Below are positions 27,246 to 37,671 of a stretch of DNA of 63,247 bases, piece by piece. The translations under genes were made by a program, and so were the position numbers. The notes under the pieces are model-generated. The model saw only the letters and a program-made list of their open reading frames with translations. It was not told the origin of the DNA and did not search any database. The stretch comes from Rhodocyclaceae bacterium (lineage in GTDB: Bacteria; Pseudomonadota; Gammaproteobacteria; Burkholderiales; Rhodocyclaceae). Each line of letters starts with the position of its first letter. Position 1 is the first letter of the stretch. The stretch is taken from assembly GCA_020445765.1 (NCBI GenBank), contig JAGRFY010000030.1:1-63247 (forward strand), in the 5' to 3' direction.

Positions 27246-28781
27246 TCAGGCGGCTCGACGGCGAAAGTCGGCCGGCCTGAAGCCGAGCATGAACAGTACC
27301 GAGAAATAGACGACAACGCCGCCGCCGACCACGGCGGCGAGGCGCAGCACCCGCTCGAGCGCCGGTGCCCCGGTCCACAGCGAATCGCTGCCGGCGCCGA
27401 AATACAGGGCGAGCGCGAGTGCTGCCAGCGCGACAGCGAGTCGGGCAAGATAGCCACCCCAGCCGGGGGCGGGACGATAGACTTCCAAGCGTCGCAGGCC
27501 GCGGAACAGCAATCCGGCGTTGAGGCAGGAGGCCAGGCCGATCGACAGTGCCAGCCCGGCGTGTCGCAGCGGCCCGATGAAGGCCAGGTTCATCAGCTGG
27601 GTAGCGATCAGGGTGACGATGGCGATTCGCACCGGCGTGCGGATGTCCTGCCGCGCATAGAAGCCCGGGGCCAGGATCTTGACCAGGATCAGGCCGGTCA
27701 GGCCGACGCTGTAGGCGATCAGGGCCGAGCGGGTCTGCAGGGCATCGGCGGCAGAGAATTCACCGTGCATGAACAGGGTGGTGATCAGCGGCACCGCGAG
27801 CATCGCCAGCGCAAGCGCGGCCGGCAGGGTCAGCAGCAGGGTCAGACGCAATCCCCAGTCGAGCAGATCGGAGAAGGCGCGGCTGTCGGCAACGGCGTGA
27901 TGGCGCGAAAGGCTCGGCAACAGAATCGTGCCGAGGGCGACGCCGAGCATCCCGGCCGGGAATTCCATCAGGCGATCGGCGTAATACAGCCATGACACGC
28001 TGCCGCTGTCGAGGAAGGAGGCGAAGATGGTGTTGATCAGCAGCGAGATCTGGCTCACCGAAACGCCGAGGATCGCCGGCGCCATCAGCTTCAGAATGCG
28101 TCGCACGCCCGGATCGTCGAGCGACAGATCGAATCGCGGCACCATGCCGATCCGTCGCAGCGCCGGCCACTGCAGGCCGAGTTGCAGCAGGCCGCCGATG
28201 AACACCGCCCAGCCCAGCGCCAGTACCGGTGGGTCGAACCAGGGCGCCGCGAACAGCGCCATGCCGATGAAGCAAAGGTTCAGCAGCACCGGCGTGAAGG
28301 CCGGAACGGCGAAGCGGCTCCAGGTGTTGAGCACGCCTGCCGCCAGTGCGACCAGCGACATGAACAGGATGTAGGGAAAGGTGATGCGGGTGAGGCTGAC
28401 GGTCAGCGCGAACTTGTCGGCGTCGTCGACGAAGCCCGGTGCCGACAGGTGGATGATCAGCGGGGCGGCCAGCGCGCCGACGATCGATACCACCAGCACG
28501 ACCAGTCCGAGCAGTGACGCCACCCGGTTCACCAGGCGGTGTGCGGCCTGATCGCCTTGGCGATTCCTGATCTCCGCGAGAATCGGCACGAAGGCCTGCG
28601 AAAAGGCGCCCTCGGCGAACATCCGGCGCAACAGGTTGGGCAGGCGGAAGGCGACGAAGAAGGCGTCGGTGGCCAGGCCGGCGCCAAAGGCGCGGGCAAT
28701 CACGAAGTCGCGCACGAAGCCCAGCACGCGTGACAGCAGGGTCATGCCGCTTACCGTGACGAGCGCGCGCAACAGGTTCAT
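27246..28781 (-). CDS. murJ: Lipid II flippase MurJ
   Basis: A 511-residue polytopic inner-membrane protein with about 14 TM segments that flips the peptidoglycan precursor lipid II. Conserved features are [20 protein letters not shown] with the essential Arg residues, [20 protein letters not shown] and FSQAFVPIL, and [21 protein letters not shown] take ATG 28781 ([10 protein letters not shown]), the standard family start; an upstream in-frame extension is Pro-rich and unsupported. It is divergent from rpsT, as in many proteobacteria. Confidence 0.96.
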   Translation of the reverse strand: MNLLRALVTVSGMTLLSRVLGFVRDFVIARAFGAGLATDAFFVAFRLPNLLRRMFAEGAFSQAFVPILAEIRNRQGDQAAHRLVNRVASLLGLVVLVVSIVGALAAPLIIHLSAPGFVDDADKFALTVSLTRITFPYILFMSLVALAAGVLNTWSRFAVPAFTPVLLNLCFIGMALFAAPWFDPPVLALGWAVFIGGLLQLGLQWPALRRIGMVPRFDLSLDDPGVRRILKLMAPAILGVSVSQISLLINTIFASFLDSGSVSWLYYADRLMEFPAGMLGVALGTILLPSLSRHHAVADSRAFSDLLDWGLRLTLLLTLPAALALAMLAVPLITTLFMHGEFSAADALQTRSALIAYSVGLTGLILVKILAPGFYARQDIRTPVRIAIVTLIATQLMNLAFIGPLRHAGLALSIGLASCLNAGLLFRGLRRLEVYRPAPGWGGYLARLAVALAALALALYFGAGSDSLWTGAPALERVLRLAAVVGGGVVVYFSVLFMLGFRPADFRRRAA

Positions 28782-28855
28782 CGTGGGAAAGGGCGGAGGT
28801 CGATGCGGTGCGACCGGATGATACGCGAACTCGACTTCCGGGCGCGGTGCGCGCC

Positions 28856-28884
28856 TTGCCATGAACGGCGAGGGGCGTTAATAT
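28856..28884 (+). promoter_or_regulatory. rpsT promoter
   Basis: TTGCCA (28856-28861) and TAATAT (28879-28884) with a 17-bp spacer, about 37 bp upstream of the rpsT start. One of the best sigma70-type matches in the window. Confidence 0.75.
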
Positions 28885-28921
28885 ACGCGGTTTCTTTTAC
28901 CCTGCAACGGAAATTCACGAC

Positions 28922-29188
28922 ATGGCCAATTCGGCACAAGCCCGTAAACGCGCGCGTCAGGCCACCATTGCCCGCGCTCACAATGCCAGCCTTCGCTCCC
29001 GTTTGCGTACCGCGATCAAGGCCGTGCGCAAGGCCGTCGAAGCCGGCGACAAGGCGGCTGCCCAGCAAGTCTATCGTTCTTCGACCAGCATCATCGACAG
29101 CATTGCCGACAAGCGCATCATCCACAAGAACAAGGCTGCCCGTCACAAGAGCCGCCTGTCTGCCGCAATCAAGTCGATGGCGGCGTAA
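28922..29188 (+). CDS. rpsT: 30S ribosomal protein S20
   Basis: An 88-residue basic, all-helical protein that binds 16S rRNA early in 30S assembly. The start [20 protein letters not shown] and the C-terminal [20 protein letters not shown] are diagnostic. It is monocistronic between a strong promoter and a strong terminator and divergent from murJ. Confidence 0.98.
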   Translation: MANSAQARKRARQATIARAHNASLRSRLRTAIKAVRKAVEAGDKAAAQQVYRSSTSIIDSIADKRIIHKNKAARHKSRLSAAIKSMAA

Positions 29189-29208
29189 GGCGACACGGCC
29201 AGCATCGG

Positions 29209-29236
29209 AAAAGGCGACCGGCTGGTCGCCTTTTTT
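29209..29236 (+). terminator. Bidirectional terminator between rpsT and the DUF3579 gene
   Basis: Stem AAGGCGACC / GGTCGCCTT with a 4-base loop, followed by TTTT on the plus strand and, because of the flanking A run, a T run on the minus strand as well. It serves rpsT (plus) and probably the convergent DUF3579 gene. Confidence 0.9.
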
Positions 29237-29259
29237 CGTTGCGGCCATCGCCCCAGGGC

Positions 29260-29556
29260 TCAGGCCGCAGCCTCGTCCGGCGCGATGGTGTCGACCTGCA
29301 GGTTGTTGTCCTTGGCGAAGTTCACCAGAAAGTTGTACGCGAGCGGTTCGATGTCGTGGATGCGGGCGTCGACGATCACGGTCTTGTCGCCGGTCAGCGT
29401 GCAACCGGGGCGCACGTAGGGCGAGTAGGTCATGCGGTTGTCGGCGCCGAAGGCTGACATGATGCCGCACAGGCGGTCGCACCAGTCGCTCGGCCGGAAC
29501 TTCTTCCCCTCCTTGGTAACGCCGACGATGACGAAGCTGTCGATGGTTCGTTTCAT
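29260..29556 (-). CDS. DUF3579 family protein
   Basis: A 98-residue soluble protein of unknown function, recognised by the start SFVIVGVTKEGKKFRPSDW and CDRLCGIMSAFGADNRM. It is conserved in betaproteobacteria between rpsT and the arginine genes. ATG 29556 gives the family length; a longer open frame upstream is not supported. It is convergent with rpsT and divergent from argD; the genomic neighbourhood is the main clue to any function. Confidence 0.88.
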   Translation of the reverse strand: MKRTIDSFVIVGVTKEGKKFRPSDWCDRLCGIMSAFGADNRMTYSPYVRPGCTLTGDKTVIVDARIHDIEPLAYNFLVNFAKDNNLQVDTIAPDEAAA

Positions 29557-29776
29557 TTTGCAGGTTCGGGTTGGCGATGACGGGAAGCGCGGTGGATGGT
29601 CCGCCCGAATGCTGCAGTGCGATGCGGACGGGGCATGGTACCAGAAAACCCCTTTCCGCATTGTGGTAGAAGGCTTCGGAAGGCGTGGCCGCCGTCGCCA
29701 ACCGCGGTGCCGGCGCACATGCCGATCTGTACAAAAAACGCCTGTATCAAGTAAGATTTGACGCTATTTCTGGCCA

Positions 29777-29806
29777 ACGGCGGCAATTGCCGCCGTCTGT
29801 TTTTTT
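29777..29806 (+). terminator. Intrinsic terminator or attenuator 36 bp ahead of argD
   Basis: A perfect 20-bp palindrome (29777-29796, arms ACGGCGGCAA / TTGCCGCCGT) followed by CTG and seven T. It points into argD although no plus-strand gene ends nearby. A weak promoter-like pair, TGTACA (29728-29733) and TAAGAT (29752-29757), lies just upstream, so a short leader RNA of roughly 45 nt would end here. Confidence 0.7.
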
Positions 29807-29841
29807 GTGGCCGTGTGCCGACCCTGGGAAAAGGATCCTGA

Positions 29842-31014
29842 ATGTCGCACCTGATGAATACCTACGGACGCCAGCCGATTGCGTTTTCGCATGGGGACGG
29901 GGTCTGGCTGTTCGACGAAGCGGGCAACAAGTACCTCGATGCGCTCGCAGGCATTGCGGTGTCGACCCTCGGTCACAATCATCCTGCGCTGGTCGAAGCG
30001 ATCTCGCGACAGGCCGCCACCCTGATCCACACCTCGAACCTGTATCGCATCCCGCTGCAGGAAAGGCTGGCCGACCGGCTCGCTGGGTGCTCAGGCATGG
30101 ACGAGGTGTTCTTTGCCAACACCGGCTGCGAGGCCAACGAGGCGGCAATCAAGCTCGCGCGCCTGTATGGCCATCGCAAGGGCGTGGACAAGCCGGCGGT
30201 CGTGGTGATGGAGCAATCCTTCCACGGCCGCACGCTGGCGACGCTGTCGGCCACCGGCAATCGCAAGGTCCAGGTCGGATTCGAGCCGCTGGTGTCCGGC
30301 TTCGTGCGGGTGCCGTTCAACGACCTCGATGCGCTCGAGAAGGTCGCGGCGAACTGCCCGAGCGTGGTTGCCGTGCTGTTCGAGCCGATCCAGGGCGAGG
30401 GCGGCATCCACATTGCCGATGACGGCTACATGCAAGCGGTGCGAGCCCTGTGCGACCGCCGCGACTGGCTGATGATGCTCGACGAGGTGCAGTGCGGCGT
30501 GGCTCGCACCGGCAAGTGGTTCGGGTTCCAGCACAGCGGCATCATGCCCGACGTGATGACGCTGGCGAAGGGCCTGGGATCGGGGGTGCCGATCGGAGCC
30601 TGCCTGGCGGCAGGGCGGGCGGCCGGCACCTTCCAGCCCGGCAACCACGGCTCGACCTTCGGCGGCAATCCGCTGGCCTGTGCCGCGGCACTGGCGACCC
30701 TCGATGCGATCGACGGCGACGGCCTGATGCCGCGTGCGGAATCGGTTGGCGAACGGATTCGCGGCGGCTTTGCCGCTGCGCTCGATGGTGTCGCCGGAAT
30801 CCGCGCCATCCGTGGCAAGGGCCTGATGATCGGCATCGAACTGGATCGCGCGTGCGGGCCGCTGGTGGAGCGTGCACGCGACGCGGGTGTGCTGATCAAC
30901 GTCACCGCCGAACGTGTGATCCGTCTGCTGCCGCCGCTGATCTTCACCGACACGGACGCCGAGGAACTGGTTGGCAGACTGGCGCCGCTGATCCGAGATT
31001 TTCTGGAGGACTGA
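29842..31014 (+). CDS. argD: Acetylornithine aminotransferase
   Basis: A 390-residue PLP-dependent class III aminotransferase converting N-acetylglutamate semialdehyde to N-acetylornithine (and possibly acting in lysine synthesis). Conserved: GVWLFDEAGNKYLDALAGIA, NTGCEANEAAIKLAR, FHGRTLATLSATG, FEPIQGEGGI, LDEVQCGVARTGKWF and the PLP lysine in MTLAKGLGSG. ATG 29842 follows AAGGATC. It is the first of three arginine genes, 7 bp before argF, and is preceded by the terminator-like palindrome described separately. Confidence 0.96.
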   Translation: MSHLMNTYGRQPIAFSHGDGVWLFDEAGNKYLDALAGIAVSTLGHNHPALVEAISRQAATLIHTSNLYRIPLQERLADRLAGCSGMDEVFFANTGCEANEAAIKLARLYGHRKGVDKPAVVVMEQSFHGRTLATLSATGNRKVQVGFEPLVSGFVRVPFNDLDALEKVAANCPSVVAVLFEPIQGEGGIHIADDGYMQAVRALCDRRDWLMMLDEVQCGVARTGKWFGFQHSGIMPDVMTLAKGLGSGVPIGACLAAGRAAGTFQPGNHGSTFGGNPLACAAALATLDAIDGDGLMPRAESVGERIRGGFAAALDGVAGIRAIRGKGLMIGIELDRACGPLVERARDAGVLINVTAERVIRLLPPLIFTDTDAEELVGRLAPLIRDFLED

Positions 31015-31021
31015 AGCCGGC

Positions 31022-31951
<930 letters not shown>

Positions 31952-32007
31952 GCGGGAGCGCGACGGGGCGCCGGTCGCCCTTTGACGGTTAGCGAAACGG
32001 ACGAAAC

Positions 32008-33237
32008 ATGAGTGACGTGAACAAGGTGGTGCTGGCCTATTCGGGCGGGCTGGATACGTCGGTGATCCTGAAGTGGCTGCAGGACACCTATCGATGCGAG
32101 GTGGTGACCTTCACGGCTGACCTGGGGCAGGGCGAAGAGCTCGAGCCGGCGCGCAACAAGGCGCTGAAGTTCGGCATCAAGCCGGAGCATATCTACATCG
32201 ACGATTTGCGGGAGGAGTTCGTCCGCGACTTCGTCTTTCCGATGTTCCGCGCCAACACGATCTACGAAGGCGAGTATCTGCTCGGCACCTCGATCGCGCG
32301 TCCGTTGATCGCCAAGCGCCAGATCGAAATCGCGCGCGAGACCGGCGCCGAGGCGGTGTCGCACGGTGCCACCGGCAAGGGCAACGATCAGGTCCGCTTC
32401 GAGCTGGGCTATTACGCGCTGATGCCGAACGTCAAGGTGATCGCGCCATGGCGCGAGTGGGATCTGCTGTCGCGCGAGAAGCTGCTGGCCTACGCCGAGA
32501 ACCATGGCATTCCGATCGAGATGAAGCACAAGCAGGGCGGCTCGCCCTATTCGATGGATGCCAACCTGCTGCACATCTCCTACGAGGGGCGCCACCTCGA
32601 GAATCCGGCGGCGGAGGCCGAGGAGTCGATGTGGCGATGGACGGTGTCGCCCGAGGCGGCGCCGGACGAGGCCGAATATGTCGAACTGGCCTTCGAGCGG
32701 GGCGATCTGGTGTCGATCAACGGTGCCCGGATGGCGCCGCACCAATTGCTGGCCGAACTGAACCGGCTCGGCGGTCGCCACGGCATCGGACGCCTCGACC
32801 TGGTCGAGAACCGCTATGTCGGCATGAAGTCGCGGGGCTGCTATGAAACCCCCGGGGGGACGATCCTGCTGCGCGCCCATCGTGCGATCGAATCGGTGAC
32901 CCTCGATCGCGAGGTGGCGCATCTGAAGGACGAGATGATGCCGCGCTATGCCAGTCTGATCTACAACGGCTACTGGTGGGCGCCAGAGCGTCGGGCGCTG
33001 CAAGCACTGATCGACCAGACCCAGCAAACCGTCAATGGCTGGGTGCGCCTGAAGCTCTACAAGGGCAACGTCATCGTCGTCAGCCGCGACTCGGCCACCG
33101 ATTCCCTGTTCGATCCGACCATCGCGACCTTCGAGGACGACCAGGGTGCCTACGACCAGGCGGACGCCCACGGATTCATCCGCCTCAACGCGCTGCGCAT
33201 GCGTATCGCGGCCAACGCCCGCGCGCGGCGCGGCTGA
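32008..33237 (+). CDS. argG: Argininosuccinate synthase
   Basis: A 409-residue ATP-dependent synthase joining citrulline and aspartate. The PP-loop [15 protein letters not shown] is at the N terminus, followed by [50 protein letters not shown] and [16 protein letters not shown]. It is the third gene of the argD-argF-argG run; argH is not in the window. The DUF2788 gene starts 11 bp later. Confidence 0.97.
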   Translation: MSDVNKVVLAYSGGLDTSVILKWLQDTYRCEVVTFTADLGQGEELEPARNKALKFGIKPEHIYIDDLREEFVRDFVFPMFRANTIYEGEYLLGTSIARPLIAKRQIEIARETGAEAVSHGATGKGNDQVRFELGYYALMPNVKVIAPWREWDLLSREKLLAYAENHGIPIEMKHKQGGSPYSMDANLLHISYEGRHLENPAAEAEESMWRWTVSPEAAPDEAEYVELAFERGDLVSINGARMAPHQLLAELNRLGGRHGIGRLDLVENRYVGMKSRGCYETPGGTILLRAHRAIESVTLDREVAHLKDEMMPRYASLIYNGYWWAPERRALQALIDQTQQTVNGWVRLKLYKGNVIVVSRDSATDSLFDPTIATFEDDQGAYDQADAHGFIRLNALRMRIAANARARRG

Positions 33238-33248
33238 CCGGAGTCGAA

Positions 33249-33479
33249 ATGGGCGGTGAACCGCTGATCTTCGGGCTGACGGTTGCCGAGTTCGAGGACA
33301 TCTCCCTCAAGCTCTGCTTCACGGCGCTGATCGGTTACATGATCTTCATCATCGGTCAGCTTGCCTGGGAGTCCAAGGCCGGCAAGTACGGCGCGATGTG
33401 GATGTTCATCGGTCTGGGCCTGGGATTCGTCGGGTTTCTCGCCAAGGGCTTCATCCAGAGACTGCTCGGCATCGAATAG
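33249..33479 (+). CDS. DUF2788 small membrane protein
   Basis: A 76-residue protein with two hydrophobic helices (LCFTALIGYMIFIIGQLAWE and WMFIGLGLGFVGFLAKGF) separated by the short polar turn SKAGKYG. The sequence matches the DUF2788 family as I remember it, a small integral membrane protein found after argG in betaproteobacteria. ATG 33249 gives family length; the longer open frame upstream lies in argG. No function is known. Confidence 0.88.
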   Translation: MGGEPLIFGLTVAEFEDISLKLCFTALIGYMIFIIGQLAWESKAGKYGAMWMFIGLGLGFVGFLAKGFIQRLLGIE

Positions 33480-33488
33480 GAGACGGGC

Positions 33489-33812
33489 GTGGACGACAAG
33501 AGCTTTTCGGGCGTCACCGTGGACACGGTCGCCAACGTCTACTTCGACGGACGTTGCGTCAGTCACAGCTTGCGGATGCCGGACGGCAGCCGAAAATCGG
33601 TGGGCGTCGTGCTGCCGTCGCGCCTGAGCTTCGGCACCGGCGTCGCCGAGCGCATGGATTGCGTCGGCGGGGCGTGCCGTGTGCTGCTGCCGGGCGAGGA
33701 TGCGTGGCGTCAGGTGTCGGCCGGCCAATCATTCGAGGTGCCGGCCGATTCGAGATTCGAGATCGAAGTCGCCGGTGAACCGTTTCACTACGTCTGCCAC
33801 TATCTGGACTGA
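33489..33812 (+). CDS. ppnP: Pyrimidine/purine nucleoside phosphorylase (PpnP, DUF1255)
   Basis: A 107-residue cupin-fold enzyme with broad nucleoside phosphorolysis activity, by family precedent in Escherichia coli. Marks are [20 protein letters not shown], a [13 protein letters not shown] strand and the end of the cupin barrel [23 protein letters not shown]. Start is GTG 33489 after AGGAGACG, nine bases after the preceding stop. Full length for the family. Confidence 0.92.
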   Translation: MDDKSFSGVTVDTVANVYFDGRCVSHSLRMPDGSRKSVGVVLPSRLSFGTGVAERMDCVGGACRVLLPGEDAWRQVSAGQSFEVPADSRFEIEVAGEPFHYVCHYLD

Positions 33813-33879
33813 GCGACGAACGGGCGTACAGCGTGGCCGCGGGCTGCCGTTCACAGACAATGCAGAGGATCGTGCGCAC

Positions 33880-34365
33880 ATGCCTTCATTCGACATCACC
33901 TCCGAAGTGGATCTGGTCAGCCTCCGGAACGCTGTCGACGTCGCCAATCGCAAGATCGGCAATCGCTACGACTTCAAGGGTTCGGACTGCCGCATCGAAC
34001 AGAACGACAAGCTGCTGACGCTGTTCGCCGACAGCGATTTCCAGCTCGACCAGATGCAGGGGATCCTGCTGCCGGAGATGACTGCCAAGAAGATCGACAT
34101 CCGCTGCCTCGAGCACCGGGACGTGCAGAAGGTCTCGGGCAACAAGGTCAAGCAGGAATTGGTGGTGCGGGTGGGCGTCGAACAGGACGTGGCGAAGAAG
34201 ATCGTGCGCCTGCTCAAGGACGCGAAGCTCAAGGTGCAGGCGAGTATCCAGGGCGAGTCGGTGCGTGTCAGCGGCGCCAAGCGCGACGTGCTGCAGGATG
34301 CGATCGCGCTGGTGCGCAAGGACGTGACCGACTTTCCGCTGCAGTTCGGCAACTTCAGGGATTGA
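33880..34365 (+). CDS. yajQ: YajQ family nucleotide-binding protein
   Basis: A 161-residue protein of two ferredoxin-like domains. [35 protein letters not shown] and the C-terminal [17 protein letters not shown] are diagnostic. Family members bind nucleotides; some (in Xanthomonas and Pseudomonas) bind c-di-GMP and alter transcription-factor activity, which is of note because the window encodes several c-di-GMP enzymes. ATG 33880 with AGAGGA upstream. Confidence 0.95.
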   Translation: MPSFDITSEVDLVSLRNAVDVANRKIGNRYDFKGSDCRIEQNDKLLTLFADSDFQLDQMQGILLPEMTAKKIDIRCLEHRDVQKVSGNKVKQELVVRVGVEQDVAKKIVRLLKDAKLKVQASIQGESVRVSGAKRDVLQDAIALVRKDVTDFPLQFGNFRD

Positions 34366-34371
34366 ACGCAG

Positions 34372-34557
34372 ATGGACGCGAGCACGATTTCGACGGAACG
34401 GCTGAACGATGTCCAAAACCAGGCATCGCTGATCACCTTCCGCAAGGCGCTGGATCTCGAGCAGGCGATGGCGCAGCAGTTGCTCGAGGCCTTGCCGCCG
34501 GTACCGCGCGCCAATCCGACCGAGACGATCGGACGCACGATCGATGACTTCGCCTGA
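34372..34557 (+). CDS. Small YjfB-like protein
   Basis: A 61-residue protein reading MDASTISTERLNDVQNQASL, then FRKALDLEQAMAQQLLEALP and a Pro-rich stretch ending GRTIDDFA. The pattern of a helix ending in LLxALPP followed by a short Pro-rich tail resembles the YjfB 'putative motility protein' family. It starts 6 bp after yajQ and overlaps the next gene by 14 bp in another frame, supporting expression. The function is unknown, and the motility label is historical. Confidence 0.75.
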   Translation: MDASTISTERLNDVQNQASLITFRKALDLEQAMAQQLLEALPPVPRANPTETIGRTIDDFA

Positions 34558-35227
34558 GGCGCGCGCGCGGGCCACATGGCGTGCCCCGCTGTCGCTGGCG
34601 GTTGGCCTGCTGCTGTCGCTGACCGCCGCATCGGTCGGCGCTCAGGCGCCCGACGTGGTCGTCGCCGGTACCTTCCCGGGCAAGGCCCTGCTGATGATCG
34701 ACGGCGGCGCGCCGCGGGCGGTGGCTGTCGGACAGCGCACCGCCGAAGGTGTGCGTGTAATCGCCGTGGACGGCGACGTGGTGACCTTCGAGGTCGGTGG
34801 CCAGCGCCAGAGTCTGCGTCCGGGCGACCGCGTCGCACACGTGGCGAGCGTCGAGACCGGCGGTGAATTGGTGCTGAGCGCGGACTCTGGTGGCCACTTC
34901 CGCACCCAGGGGCGGATCAACGGCGCCAGCGTCGAGTTTCTGGTCGACACGGGTGCGACCCTGGTCTCGATCGGGCGTTCGGATGCGATGCGCGCCGGGA
35001 TCGGACATGCCGACGGACGGCGAGCGGTCGCGCAGACCGCGAACGGTGCGACCTCAATTCGCCTGGTGACGGTCGACGCGCTGAAGATCGGCGGCGTGAC
35101 GCTGCACAATGTCGAGGCAGCGGTGCACGAGCACGACCTGCCGGTCTCGCTACTCGGCATGAGCGCGCTCGCGCGTTTCGATCTGCGCCACGACGGCACG
35201 CGGCTGCACATGCGCAAGCGCTACTGA
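34544..35227 (+). CDS. Retropepsin-like aspartic protease (TIGR02281 type)
   Basis: A 227-residue exported or membrane-anchored clan AA protease. An N-terminal signal or anchor (LSLAVGLLLSLTAASVGAQA) is followed by a small beta domain, then the retropepsin domain with the catalytic motif FLVDTGATLVSIG (Asp136). The end LLGMSALARFDLRHDGTRLHM is also typical. Such single-domain enzymes must dimerise to be active. The ATG at 34544 overlaps the preceding small gene. Substrate unknown; processing of periplasmic proteins is an inference. Confidence 0.88.
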   Translation: MTSPEARARATWRAPLSLAVGLLLSLTAASVGAQAPDVVVAGTFPGKALLMIDGGAPRAVAVGQRTAEGVRVIAVDGDVVTFEVGGQRQSLRPGDRVAHVASVETGGELVLSADSGGHFRTQGRINGASVEFLVDTGATLVSIGRSDAMRAGIGHADGRRAVAQTANGATSIRLVTVDALKIGGVTLHNVEAAVHEHDLPVSLLGMSALARFDLRHDGTRLHMRKRY

Positions 35228-35287
35228 CCGCGGGCGCGTCGCGAGCGCTGACGTCCGGGAAGACACGCAGCGGGGGAGATTGGCAAG

Positions 35288-35902
35288 GTGACGCAGGCTG
35301 ACGACCGTGTGCCCATCGATGTCGAGCGGCTCAGACGCGCGCTCGATCTGGCGCATGCCTACGAAGCGGTGACCGAAGACGCAGCGGGCGGGCCGGTGCA
35401 GGAGGCTGCGGTGCTGGTGCCGCTGGTTCTGCGCGATGGCGGCCTGACGGTGCTGCTGACCCAGCGCACCGATCACCTGCATCACCATCCTGGCCAGATC
35501 AGCTTCCCGGGCGGTCGCGTCGAACACGGCGACGACTCGGCACTGGCGACCGCGCTGCGCGAGACCGAAGAGGAAATCGGGCTGCATCCCCGGCACGTCG
35601 AGGTGATCGGCCGATTGCCCGAGTACCGCACGGTCACCGGATTTTCGATAACGCCCCTGGTGGGCCTGATCCATCCGCCCTTCGACCTCGAACTGGACAG
35701 CTTCGAAGTGGCCGACGCCTTCGAGGTGCCGCTCGATTTTCTGCTCGAACCGGGCAACCGCCAGCGTCACCGCATCGAGTACGAAGGGGTTCTGCGGGAA
35801 TACTTCGCGATGCCCTGGCAAGGGCGTTTCATCTGGGGCGCGACCGCTGGCATGCTGGTGAGTCTGGCCGATCTGCTGGCCGTCGGCGATCGTCGGCCCT
35901 GA
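35288..35902 (+). CDS. Nudix hydrolase, CoA pyrophosphatase (NudL) type
   Basis: A 204-residue Nudix enzyme predicted to hydrolyse CoA and its thioesters to phosphopantetheine derivatives and 3',5'-ADP. The CoA-specific signature LLTQRTDHLHHHPGQISFPG precedes the Nudix box GGRVEHGDDS ... RETEEEIGL, with EYRTVTGFSITPLVG after it. The start is GTG 35288 following GGGGGAG. It closes the run of short genes after argG; a 386-bp gap follows. Confidence 0.92.
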   Translation: MTQADDRVPIDVERLRRALDLAHAYEAVTEDAAGGPVQEAAVLVPLVLRDGGLTVLLTQRTDHLHHHPGQISFPGGRVEHGDDSALATALRETEEEIGLHPRHVEVIGRLPEYRTVTGFSITPLVGLIHPPFDLELDSFEVADAFEVPLDFLLEPGNRQRHRIEYEGVLREYFAMPWQGRFIWGATAGMLVSLADLLAVGDRRP

Positions 35903-36288
35903 CCTTGCGGAACGCGTGCCCGCGTCGACCGTCGTGTGCTGTGGCCGATCACGGCCGCAGAAGCGTCGTTCGCCACGAGATGCGGCGCAACGTGACATTT
36001 TTCGCGTATCCTTATTCATTGTCCTGTCGCCCTGTGCCCGGGTGCCGTGCCGCCCCGGGTCGCGGGAGTGACATGGGACGATTCCGACGACCGGTCCTGC
36101 CGCGTTCGCAGGTCGTTCGATCGGGGCGTTCCGGGAACGGGCATCGGCCGGCAAGCCGGTGTCGTGTTGATGCATGGTGCCATCGACGCGCGCGCGCGCG
36201 ATTCGGCGCTCTGCGTGTCGTTGTCGGCCCTGCGAAATTGCGGCGCGGGTGCCGGCGATGGTTTTCGAAGTCAACGGAGGGAAGGTAA
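35903..36288. other. 386-bp gap between the Nudix gene and the second thiolase
   Basis: No convincing gene. A small AT-richer island (35992-36020, GTGACATTTTT and TATCCTTATTC) probably holds the thiolase promoter, but the spacing between candidate boxes is poor. The final bases give a strong GGAGGGAAGG Shine-Dalgarno for the thiolase. The leader would be over 200 nt long. Confidence 0.5.
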
Positions 36289-37473
36289 ATGGCAAATCGT
36301 GATGTTGTGGTTCTGAGCGCGGTGCGTTCCGCCATCGGTACGTTCGGCGGTTCGCTGAGCGGGATGGAACCGGCCGATCTGGCGGGAACCGTGATGAAGG
36401 AAGCGGTCGCCCGTTCCGGCGCCGATCCGCAGCAGATCAACTACGTGACCGTCGGCAACTGCATCCCGACCGAGTCCCGATTCCCCTATGTCGCCCGCGT
36501 CGCGGCAATCCAGGCCGGTCTGCCGATGGAGTCGGTGGCGATGGCGGTCAACCGCCTGTGCAGCTCCGGTCTGCAGGGCATCGTGACCACCTCCCAGGCG
36601 ATCATGCTGGGGGACTGCGATCTCGGCGTCGGCGGCGGTGTCGAAGTGATGTCGCGGGGCACCTACATGGCGCCGGCGATGCGCACCGGCGCGCGCATGG
36701 GCGACACCCAGATGATCGACTCGATGGTGGCGACCTTGACCGACCCGTTCGGTGCCGGCCACATGGGTATCACTGCCGAGAATCTGGCGGAGAAGTGGGG
36801 TCTTTCCCGTGAGGATCAGGACGCGTTGGCGGTCGAATCGCAGCGTCGCGCGGCGGCGGCGATCGCCGAGGGCCGCTTCAAGTCGCAGATCGTGCCGATC
36901 ACGCTGAAGTCGCGCAAGGGCGAGGTCATTTTCGATACCGACGAGCACGTCAAGGCCAATACCACGATGGAGACCCTGGCGAAAATGCGCCCGGCCTTCA
37001 AGAAGGATGGCACCGTGACCGCCGGCAACGCGTCGGGCATCAACGACGGCGCCTGCTTCATGGTACTGGCCGGCGCCGACGCGGCCGAGAAATCGGGCTA
37101 CAAGCCGATTGCCCGCCTGGTGTCGTACGCCGTCGCCGGCGTGCCCAACCACATCATGGGTGAAGGTCCGATTCCGGCCACCAAGATCGCGCTCAAGCGG
37201 GCTGGCCTGACGCTGGACCAGATGGACGTGATCGAGTCCAACGAGGCTTTCGCCGCGCAGGCGCTGGCGGTTGCCAAGGCGCTCGAACTCGACATGAACA
37301 AGACCAACCCGAACGGCGGCGCGATCGCGCTGGGCCACCCGGTCGGCTGCTCCGGAGCGTTCATCGCCACCAAGGCCTTGTACGAGCTCGAGCGTATCGG
37401 CGGCCGTTATGCGCTGGTGACGATGTGCATCGGTGGTGGTCAGGGTATCGCGACGGTGTTCGAGCGTCTGTGA
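36289..37473 (+). CDS. Thiolase (acetyl-CoA C-acetyltransferase, PhaA/BktB-like)
   Basis: A complete 394-residue thiolase. The nucleophilic cysteine is in VNRLCSSGLQ, the His motif is NGGAIALGHPVGCSG and the second cysteine is in TMCIGGGQG. Length and motifs fit a degradative or biosynthetic (acetoacetyl-CoA) thiolase. It has its own long leader with a strong Shine-Dalgarno and its own terminator, so it is a single-gene unit, unlike the thiolase in the operon at the start of the window. Polyhydroxyalkanoate synthesis is possible, but no phaB or phaC lies nearby. Confidence 0.95.
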   Translation: MANRDVVVLSAVRSAIGTFGGSLSGMEPADLAGTVMKEAVARSGADPQQINYVTVGNCIPTESRFPYVARVAAIQAGLPMESVAMAVNRLCSSGLQGIVTTSQAIMLGDCDLGVGGGVEVMSRGTYMAPAMRTGARMGDTQMIDSMVATLTDPFGAGHMGITAENLAEKWGLSREDQDALAVESQRRAAAAIAEGRFKSQIVPITLKSRKGEVIFDTDEHVKANTTMETLAKMRPAFKKDGTVTAGNASGINDGACFMVLAGADAAEKSGYKPIARLVSYAVAGVPNHIMGEGPIPATKIALKRAGLTLDQMDVIESNEAFAAQALAVAKALELDMNKTNPNGGAIALGHPVGCSGAFIATKALYELERIGGRYALVTMCIGGGQGIATVFERL

Positions 37474-37492
37474 GGACGGCCTGAAGCGAACG

Positions 37493-37519
37493 AAAACCCC
37501 CGCTGCGGCGGGGGTTTTT
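37493..37519 (+). terminator. Rho-independent terminator after the thiolase gene
   Basis: Stem AAAACCCCCGC / GGCGGGGGTTTT-type with a 3-4 base loop and a TTTTT tail, 20 bp after the stop codon; the flanking A and T runs would also allow it to work on the other strand. Confidence 0.9.
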
Positions 37520-37671
37520 CGTGCACCACGCTGCAGCCTCGATGTTGCCGATCGCCCCATGCTGGTGCAGGCGCGCGGGGATTTCGCGCCGCTTGGCCGA
37601 ATTCAGCTGGCACACTTCTCGCGAGATCCGGACACTTCAAAGGTCAGAATCCCAGGCGAGACGAGCGAGCA

